NCBI GenBank assembly: GCA_015064195.1
Contig: SVSO01000082.1
Location: 1-11,455 of the forward strand
Direction: 5' to 3'
Source of the DNA: Oscillospiraceae bacterium
GTDB lineage: Bacteria > Bacillota_A > Clostridia > Oscillospirales > CAG-272
DNA length: 11,455 bases
Shown piece by piece: positions 6,381 through 11,455 of the stretch (the stretch's first letter is position 1; every line of letters begins with the position of its first letter). Both the position numbers and the translations under genes were made by a program. The notes beneath the pieces were generated by a model, which worked only from the letters and a program-made list of their open reading frames with translations, was not told where the DNA came from and searched no databases.

Positions 6381-6479
6381 ATAGCGTTGATTAAAGTTCT
6401 TTGCGGAGCTTTCTTTCAAGAAAGCGACCGTATCCCCTAAATAATAAATCACGAATCACAAAATCTAAGGAGAAAGAAA

Positions 6480-8573
6480 ATGTTTGAGAACTACAAAGTG
6501 TTCCGGTACGAACTGGCAGGACGCCCGCTCGTAGTTGAGACCGGTAAGCTGGCAGGGCTTGCAAACGGATCCTGCCTCGTCAGATACGGCGAGACTGTGC
6601 TGCTTTGCTGCGCAACCGCATCGCCGAAGCCGAGAGATGGCATCGATTTCCTGCCGCTGTCGGTGGATTTTGAAGAAAAAATGTACTCTGTGGGCAGAAT
6701 CCCCGGCGGCTACTTAAAGAGAGAGGGAAAGCCCTCCGAAAAGGCGATCCTCACCTCCCGCGTCATCGACCGCCCTGTCCGCCCCCTGTTCCCCAAGGAT
6801 CTCAGAAATGACGTCAACCTCGCGCTGACCGTTATGTCCGTCGATCCCGATTGCTCGCCTGAAATCACTGCCATGATCGGCGCTTCCATCGCCCTGTCCA
6901 TCTCCGATATTCCGTGGAATGGCCCCATCGGCGGCGTGTTCATGGGCCTCGTTGACGGCCAGCCGGTCATCAACCCCACCCTTGAGCAGAGAAAAGTGTC
7001 CGACCTCCAGCTGACCGTTGCCGCTTCTGCGGAGAAGGTCGTCATGATCGAGGCGGGCGCAAACGAAGTGGACGATTCCACCATGTATAACGCTATCATG
7101 ATCGCCCATGAGGAGATCAAGAAGCTGGTCAAGTTCATCGATTCCATCGTTGCTGAGATCGGTAAGCCCAAGTTCGCTTACGAATCCGGTGAGCTGGATC
7201 ACGATATGTTCGATAAGATCTTCGCTTTCGTCGAGAAGGACGTTATGTTCGCCCTCGATACCGACGATAAGAACGTCCGCGATGAGAGAATGAATCCCAT
7301 CCAGGATGCGGTTATGGAAAAGTTCGGCGAAGAGTATCCCGAGCTTGAGGTGCAGTATCCGGAGCTGATCTATAAGATCCAGAAGAAGATCGTTCGCCGC
7401 TGGCTGCTTGAGGAGCATAAGCGCGTTGACGGCCGCCGCATGGATCAGATCCGCCCCCTCGCTTCCGAGGTCGGCATCCTTCCGAGAGCTCACGGTTCCG
7501 GCCTGTTCACCCGCGGACAGACCCAGGTTCTCACCGTCGCTACCCTCGGCCCGATCTCCGATGCCCAGATGCTGGACGGTATCGATGAAGAAACCGAGAA
7601 GCGTTATATGCATCATTATAATATGCCCGGCTATTCCACCGGTGAGGCAAAGGCTTCCCGTGGTGCAGGCCGCCGCGAGATCGGTCACGGCGCGCTGGCT
7701 GAGCGTTCCCTCGTGCCGGTTCTCCCCTCCGTTGAAGAGTTCCCCTATGCGATCCGCCTCGTTTCCGAGGTCGTTTCCTCCAACGGTTCCACTTCTCAGG
7801 GCTCCGTCTGCGGCTCCACTCTTGCACTCATGGATGCAGGCGTGCCGATCAAGGCTCCCGTTGCCGGCATTTCCTGCGGCCTGATCACCGCTGAGGACGG
7901 CTCATGGACCACCATGATCGATATTCAGGGTCTTGAGGACTTCTACGGCGACATGGACTTCAAGGTTGCCGGTACGCATAAGGGTATCACCTCCATTCAG
8001 ATGGACCTGAAGATCGACGGTCTGACCCCCGAGATCATCGCAGAAGCTCTCGCCGTTACCCACAAGGGCCGCGATTACATCATCGACGAGGTGCTGCTCA
8101 AGGCCATCGAAGCACCGCGCGCTGAGGTTTCCAAGTACGCGCCCAAGATGCTCACCATGAAGATCAACGTGGATAAGATCCGCGAAGTTATCGGTACGGG
8201 CGGCAAGGTCATCCAGAAGATCACCGCTGACACCGGCGCAAAGATCGACATCGAAGAAACCGGCGATATCTTCATCTCCGCTATCAATTCGGATGCAGCT
8301 TATGCCGCAAAGAAGATCATCGAGGGCATCGTGTTCGAGCCGGTTCCCGGCGAGATCTACGACGGTAAGGTCACGAGAATCATCCCCATCGGCGCATTCG
8401 TGGAGATCGCGCCCGGCAAGGAAGGCCTCGTTCACATCTCCAAGCTGGAAAATCGCCGCGTGGAGAAGGTGGAAGACGTTTGCGCAGTGGGCGACGCAAT
8501 GCGCGTTAAGTTCCTCGGCGCAGACGAAAAGGGCAGACTCAACCTCTCCCGCAAGGACGCACTGGACAAATAA
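6480..8573 (+). CDS. pnp: Polyribonucleotide nucleotidyltransferase (PNPase)
   Basis: A 697-aa enzyme, full length for the family. It degrades RNA 3' to 5' using phosphate and forms a trimeric ring. Domains in order are the first RNase PH core (about 10-145), a helical linker (about 240-320), the second RNase PH core (about 325-550), a KH domain with GTGG at 572-575, and an S1 domain from about 624 to the end (GEIYDGKVTRIIPIGAFVEI). The catalytic segment QGLEDFYGDMDFKVAG carries D487 and D493, matching the two catalytic aspartates known in E. coli. FTRGQTQVL and the GRREIGHGALAERSL phosphate-site region are intact. The start is fixed by AAGGAG 7 nt upstream. It probably shares the rpsO transcript. 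Its structured leader could be the target of PNPase autoregulation, as known in E. coli. Confidence 0.98.
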   Translation: MFENYKVFRYELAGRPLVVETGKLAGLANGSCLVRYGETVLLCCATASPKPRDGIDFLPLSVDFEEKMYSVGRIPGGYLKREGKPSEKAILTSRVIDRPVRPLFPKDLRNDVNLALTVMSVDPDCSPEITAMIGASIALSISDIPWNGPIGGVFMGLVDGQPVINPTLEQRKVSDLQLTVAASAEKVVMIEAGANEVDDSTMYNAIMIAHEEIKKLVKFIDSIVAEIGKPKFAYESGELDHDMFDKIFAFVEKDVMFALDTDDKNVRDERMNPIQDAVMEKFGEEYPELEVQYPELIYKIQKKIVRRWLLEEHKRVDGRRMDQIRPLASEVGILPRAHGSGLFTRGQTQVLTVATLGPISDAQMLDGIDEETEKRYMHHYNMPGYSTGEAKASRGAGRREIGHGALAERSLVPVLPSVEEFPYAIRLVSEVVSSNGSTSQGSVCGSTLALMDAGVPIKAPVAGISCGLITAEDGSWTTMIDIQGLEDFYGDMDFKVAGTHKGITSIQMDLKIDGLTPEIIAEALAVTHKGRDYIIDEVLLKAIEAPRAEVSKYAPKMLTMKINVDKIREVIGTGGKVIQKITADTGAKIDIEETGDIFISAINSDAAYAAKKIIEGIVFEPVPGEIYDGKVTRIIPIGAFVEIAPGKEGLVHISKLENRRVEKVEDVCAVGDAMRVKFLGADEKGRLNLSRKDALDK

Positions 8574-8583
8574 TCATCAAACA

Positions 8584-8617
8584 AAGCGGGACGTCACCAT
8601 ACGTCCCGCTTGCTTTT
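8584..8617 (+). terminator. Intrinsic terminator after pnp
   Basis: A perfect 11-bp stem (8584-8594 with 8601-8611, 6-nt loop) is followed by GC and TTTT. It ends immediately before the ribosome site AAGGAGG (8618-8624) of the carboxypeptidase gene. The short T tract suggests incomplete termination, since no room for a promoter remains before the next gene. Confidence 0.75.
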
Positions 8618-8628
8618 AAGGAGGCTAC

Positions 8629-9798
8629 ATGAATCAGAACGGCAGACCACCACGTGATCCCCGCACAAATCCGCCGCAGAACAGGCAGCCGAATCCTCAG
8701 AATCAACGCCCGCCCCAGCAGAACAACGCCTATCGCCCGATCCGACAGGTGCCGCAGATGCCGCAGCAATATCCGAATGTGCGGCACAGATCCCGGCGTC
8801 AGGCAAAACGTGCGGCCGGACTGGCACTTCTCGCCGTCATTATCTTTGGGATGCTGCTGGTTTCCATCATCATTTTTGCCGCACGATGCGCGTCCGGCGA
8901 GATGGGAAGCGGTGACGATACCGAAGCATCCACAACGCCCAGCGTCACAACGCCCCTTGTCACGACTGCACCGCCGGAAACCACTGCCGAAACCGTTTCC
9001 GTGGAAGCGTTGTACACCACCATCGAAAAAACTGCCGCAGATGTACACAAGGGCTACCTGATTCTTGTGAATTATCAGAATGCCTTTGATTTTGAGTCGG
9101 GCTTTAAGCTTATTCCCATCTATGGCAACAAAAACCTCAGCTACAAGGTTCGCGATACCATCATTCAGCTGGAAACGACCACGCTGTCGTGGTTCAACAA
9201 AATGATGGAAGCCTTTGAAGCGGATATGGATAAGCACGACATTCTCGTCAACAGCACCGTGCGATCGCTGGAGGAGCAGGAGGCCATATACGCCATGCGC
9301 GTGGAGCAGTACGGCGAAGAATATGCGCAGGTCTACGTCTCCGTGCCGGGCTACAGCGAGCATCACACCGGTCTCGCCTGCGATCTCGCCGTGTTCACCG
9401 ACGAATACGAATCCCTCACCTTTGATAAGATGACGGAATACGCGGACTGGCTGACCGCAAACGGTCACAAGTTCGGCTTTATCCAGCGGTATCAGGCCCA
9501 CAAGACCGACATCACCAAGATCGCCTACGAAAACTGGCACTACCGCTATGTGGGCAAACCGCACGCATATTATATGATGAAAAAAGACCTCTGCCTTGAG
9601 GAATACATCGAGCGGCTGCGGAAATTTTCCTACGCGGAGCGGCTGAATTTCACCGATGATGACGGCATCGAATGGGAGGTCTATTTCGAGCCGGCATCGC
9701 CCACCGGAACGACCCAGCTCCATGTGCCGAAATATCAGGAATACGATGTTTCCGGCAACAACGTGGACGGCTTCATCGTGACTGTCCGCGTCCGCTGA
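8629..9798 (+). CDS. Membrane-anchored D-alanyl-D-alanine carboxypeptidase (peptidase M15B/VanY-like)
   Basis: A 389-aa protein. Residues 1-60 are a proline-, glutamine- and asparagine-rich, basic cytoplasmic tail. Residues about 62-85 are a single membrane segment (type II anchor). A Thr-rich linker follows (about 98-123), then the M15 catalytic domain. The zinc motif SxHxxGxAxD reads SEHHTGLACD at 243-252 (ligands H245 and D252). The second motif ENWHYRYVG at 301-309 supplies catalytic E301 and ligand H304. Known M15B enzymes trim the terminal D-Ala from peptidoglycan stem peptides outside the cell. There is no vanR/S/H/A context, so a wall-maintenance role is more likely than glycopeptide resistance. 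The ATG is fixed by AAGGAGG, at an unusually short 4-nt spacing. About 90 residues after the second motif form an unassigned C-terminal extension. Confidence 0.92.
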   Translation: MNQNGRPPRDPRTNPPQNRQPNPQNQRPPQQNNAYRPIRQVPQMPQQYPNVRHRSRRQAKRAAGLALLAVIIFGMLLVSIIIFAARCASGEMGSGDDTEASTTPSVTTPLVTTAPPETTAETVSVEALYTTIEKTAADVHKGYLILVNYQNAFDFESGFKLIPIYGNKNLSYKVRDTIIQLETTTLSWFNKMMEAFEADMDKHDILVNSTVRSLEEQEAIYAMRVEQYGEEYAQVYVSVPGYSEHHTGLACDLAVFTDEYESLTFDKMTEYADWLTANGHKFGFIQRYQAHKTDITKIAYENWHYRYVGKPHAYYMMKKDLCLEEYIERLRKFSYAERLNFTDDDGIEWEVYFEPASPTGTTQLHVPKYQEYDVSGNNVDGFIVTVRVR

Positions 9799-9836
9799 AT
9801 CCCATCACCAAATCAACGATCACGGAGGTTTTTAAA

Positions 9837-10688
9837 ATGGAAAAATTATTCCCGCGCACCGAGGTTGCCGGCGTATCCCTGCCGCGCCTTCTCATCGGCA
9901 CAAACTGGCTGCTGGGCTACAGCCACCGTTCCAGCTCCAACGACAAAAAGATCCGCGATATGTACAACGAGCCGGAAAAATTTCTGCCCGTATTTGAAGC
10001 GTATCTGCGCTACGGCATCGACGCGCTGATGGCGCCGGTCTCCACCAATCCCATCATGCAGGAAGCCATAAAATATGCGGAGGATAAGCTGGAGCACAAA
10101 TTCATCATTATCGACACGCCTGCCTTCAACGTGGACGACAATGCGGACGCGAGAAAAGAAGCCGAGGCCGCCATTCGCCACTCCAAGGAGATCGGCGCGA
10201 CCTTCTGCCTGATCCACCACGCAAGCTGCGAACAGCTGGTCAACAAAAATCTGCGCCAGATCCCGCGACTGCCCGATTATCTCGCCATGATCCGGGATGC
10301 GGGACTCCTGCCGGGACTTTCCGCCCATATGCCGGAAATCGTGCAGTATTGCGATCAGAACGATTACGACGTGGAGACATACATCCAGATTTTCAACTGC
10401 ATGGGCTTTCTCATGCAGGTGGAGATCGAGTCGGTGGCGCGCATCATCCAGAACGCCAAGCATCCGGTGATGACCATCAAGCCCTTTGCGGCCGGACGAA
10501 CCACGCCCTTTGTGGGACTCAACTTCAACTGGGCGGTGCTTCGCGACTGCGACATGATCACCGTGGGCGCGAACAATGCGGACGAGGCCGTGGAGGACAT
10601 CGAGATCTCCCTTGCAGCCCTCGAGCGCCGTCCCGCCATCCTTGCGCCCAGAAGCTCCCCCTTCAAGCAGTCGGTGCTGGGACATTAA
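9837..10688 (+). CDS. Conserved protein of unknown function, possible TIM barrel
   Basis: A 283-aa soluble protein with no signal peptide or membrane segment. I do not recognise a named family. It opens LPRLLIGTNWLLGYSHRSSS (15-34) and has alternating short hydrophobic strands and helices (FIIIDTPAF 89-97, ATFCLIHHAS 121-130, GLLPGLSAH 156-164, PVMTIKPFAAGRTTPF 210-225, DMITVGANNADEAVEDI 239-255), the rhythm of a beta/alpha barrel. The MTIKPFAAG and VGANNADEAVEDI parts faintly resemble aldo-keto reductases, but the usual Asp-Tyr-Lys-His tetrad is not evident. Conserved-looking H30, H127, H128 and H164 could bind metal. The start at ATG 9837 is supported by GGAGG 8 nt upstream; the open frame extends further upstream but only as overlap with the carboxypeptidase gene. 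It lies 38 nt after that gene with no terminator, so they are probably co-transcribed. Confidence 0.85.
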   Translation: MEKLFPRTEVAGVSLPRLLIGTNWLLGYSHRSSSNDKKIRDMYNEPEKFLPVFEAYLRYGIDALMAPVSTNPIMQEAIKYAEDKLEHKFIIIDTPAFNVDDNADARKEAEAAIRHSKEIGATFCLIHHASCEQLVNKNLRQIPRLPDYLAMIRDAGLLPGLSAHMPEIVQYCDQNDYDVETYIQIFNCMGFLMQVEIESVARIIQNAKHPVMTIKPFAAGRTTPFVGLNFNWAVLRDCDMITVGANNADEAVEDIEISLAALERRPAILAPRSSPFKQSVLGH

Positions 10689-10697
10689 AATAATCAC

Positions 10698-10731
10698 AAA
10701 AAAACGCGGCAGTAATCTGCCGCGTTTTTTT
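10698..10731. terminator. Bidirectional intrinsic terminator between convergent genes
   Basis: ACGCGGCAG (10704-10712) pairs with CTGCCGCGT (10717-10725) around a TAAT loop, flanked by A and T runs that extend the pairing. On either strand the hairpin is followed by at least six T. It ends the plus-strand unit and the convergent aminotransferase, whose stop codon overlaps its edge (10730-10732). Confidence 0.93.
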
Positions 10732-11455
10732 ATTTCGCGAGGAGCTTTTCCGCCGCCGCCAACTTGACGCAGAGGCAGAGCACTTCGCAGGCTTTTTTCA
10801 GATCGTCATTGCTCGGGAAGGTGGGCGCGATGCGGAGATTGCGGTCCCGGGGATCGATGCCGTTCGGGAAGGTGGCACCCACGTTTGTCAGGGTCAGACC
10901 GGCTTCCTTGCAGAGGGTGTACACCCGCTTTGCCGTGCCGTCCATCACGTTGAGGCTGATGAAATAACCGCCGCGGGGCTTCGTCCATTCGGCGATGCCC
11001 GTGCCGTCAAGCTCACGGTCAAATGCGTCCAGCACGATCTCAAACTTGGGGCGGAGAATGTCGGCGTGACGCTTCATGTGGGCCAGCACGCCCTCCGCGT
11101 CGCCGAAGAATTTCACGTGACGAAGCATATTCAGCTTGTCGTGGCCGATGGTTTGAATGGTCATGGTGGACTTCACCTGCGCCAGATTGCGCTCGCTTGC
11201 CGCCATCAGCGCAACGCCTGCGCCGGGGTAAGACACCTTGGATGTGGACGCGAAATAGTAGATCATGTCCTCATTGCCGTGCTTTTTCGCTTCGGCAAAG
11301 ATGTCGAGCAGCTTGTCGCCGTCGGCGTAGAGGTCGTGGATCACGTATGCATTGTCCCAGAAAATGCGGAAATCCTTGGCGGCGGGCTTCATTGCGGCGA
11401 GGCGGCGCACCGTTTCGTCGGAATCGGTGATGCCCTCGGGGTTGGAATATTTCGG
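10730..11455 (-). CDS. Aspartate aminotransferase-like PLP enzyme (AspT type), C-terminal part; 5' end outside window
   Basis: The last 241 residues of a fold-type I aminotransferase; the N-terminal part lies beyond the window edge, and full-length members are roughly 430 aa. The visible part starts [10 protein letters not shown], the family's substrate-loop motif, followed by [14 protein letters not shown] (D and Y contact PLP) and the Schiff-base lysine in [13 protein letters not shown] (Lys codon at 11239-11237). The C-terminal domain has [12 protein letters not shown] and [13 protein letters not shown], including the conserved Arg that binds the substrate carboxylate. This pattern matches the AspT subgroup typified by Corynebacterium glutamicum rather than classical AspC. 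The reaction is probably aspartate plus 2-oxoglutarate to oxaloacetate plus glutamate; substrate is inferred. The reading frame runs to the window end without a start. Confidence 0.87.
   Translation of the reverse strand, partial: PKYSNPEGITDSDETVRRLAAMKPAAKDFRIFWDNAYVIHDLYADGDKLLDIFAEAKKHGNEDMIYYFASTSKVSYPGAGVALMAASERNLAQVKSTMTIQTIGHDKLNMLRHVKFFGDAEGVLAHMKRHADILRPKFEIVLDAFDRELDGTGIAEWTKPRGGYFISLNVMDGTAKRVYTLCKEAGLTLTNVGATFPNGIDPRDRNLRIAPTFPSNDDLKKACEVLCLCVKLAAAEKLLAK

Larger units (their letters stand above)
6133..6479 (+). other. Structured 347-nt rpsO-pnp spacer
   Basis: No gene is supported here. A weak open frame overlapping it shares no family pattern and has no ribosome site. The spacer holds at least five hairpins: 6145-6172, 6216-6260, 6317-6336, 6351-6380 (alternative forms) and 6408-6425. 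An 11-nt direct repeat, GCCAAACGCAA, occurs at 6188 and 6258. None of the hairpins is followed by a T run, so no intrinsic terminator is apparent and read-through into pnp is expected. No good sigma-A promoter was found. The pnp ribosome site is AAGGAG (6467-6472), 7 nt before the ATG. Confidence 0.7.

Noticed and set aside
6408..6425. GCTTTCT/AGAAAGC hairpin as a terminator or riboswitch element before pnp
   Set aside because: No T run follows on either strand and no known riboswitch core is recognisable; it is listed only as one of the spacer hairpins.
6415..6443. Possible promoter TTCAAG-17-TAAATA for pnp
   Set aside because: Only about three of six positions match in each box, far weaker than the two clear promoters in the window, and the first box lies in a hairpin.
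6714..7688. 324-aa open frame on the minus strand inside pnp
   Set aside because: Antisense shadow of the well-defined pnp gene, produced by its codon bias; no ribosome site or domain pattern.
8539..9723. 394-aa open frame on the minus strand
   Set aside because: It lies antisense to the carboxypeptidase gene, which has an M15 zinc motif, a membrane anchor and a strong ribosome site. The antisense translation shows no coherent family pattern.
8629..9798. Vancomycin-resistance vanY
   Set aside because: The motifs are shared by all M15B carboxypeptidases, and no vanR/S/H/A/X gene is nearby, so a resistance role is not supported.
9846..10697. 283-aa minus-strand open frame opposite the unknown protein
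   Set aside because: The plus-strand frame has a good ribosome site, correct spacing and a terminator; the minus-strand product is rich in H, D and V in the manner of an antisense shadow.

Overview
The window looks like a chromosomal stretch from a low-to-mid-GC Gram-positive anaerobe of the class Clostridia, probably a gut Oscillospirales/Ruminococcaceae-type organism. This is inferred from the rpsO-pnp order, strong AGGAGG-type ribosome sites, sigma-A promoters, a DUF4358 lipoprotein beside MBOAT and DHHW genes, and moderate GC. No phage, insertion sequence, CRISPR array, tRNA or rRNA was seen. It is mostly core and housekeeping DNA plus one cell-surface cassette.

Layout. (1) 1-147: the end of an AraC-family regulator (+) and a perfect bidirectional terminator. 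(2) 161-3336, minus strand: a three-gene surface cassette, read as lipoprotein (DUF4358-like), then MBOAT O-acyltransferase (AlgI-like), then DHHW/AlgX-like protein. It probably O-acetylates an exported glycan. An intrinsic terminator sits between the lipoprotein and the MBOAT gene with no room for a promoter. (3) 3511-5699, minus strand: azlC-azlD (branched-chain amino acid export) and an N-acetylhexosamine 1-kinase-like APH-fold kinase, driven by a near-consensus promoter whose predicted start point falls on the annotated azlC ATG. (4) 5738-10731, plus strand: a consensus extended -10 promoter, an rpsO leader with a possible loop/Shine-Dalgarno pseudoknot, rpsO, a 347-nt structured spacer, pnp, a hairpin terminator, a membrane-anchored M15 D,D-carboxypeptidase, and a 283-aa protein of unknown function that looks TIM-barrel-like. 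A bidirectional terminator ends the block. (5) 10730-11455, minus strand: the C-terminal part of an AspT-type aminotransferase that runs out of the window.

How the genes work together. rpsO and pnp form the classical ribosomal protein/RNA decay pair. The carboxypeptidase and the acetylation cassette both act at the cell envelope, but are on opposite strands in separate units. The most interesting items are the lipoprotein-MBOAT-DHHW cassette with its internal terminator, the putative S15 autoregulatory leader, the structured rpsO-pnp spacer, the azlC start conflict, and the unknown TIM-barrel-like protein. Nothing here is clearly a wholly new system. The surface-acetylation cassette with its uncharacterised lipoprotein is the best candidate.
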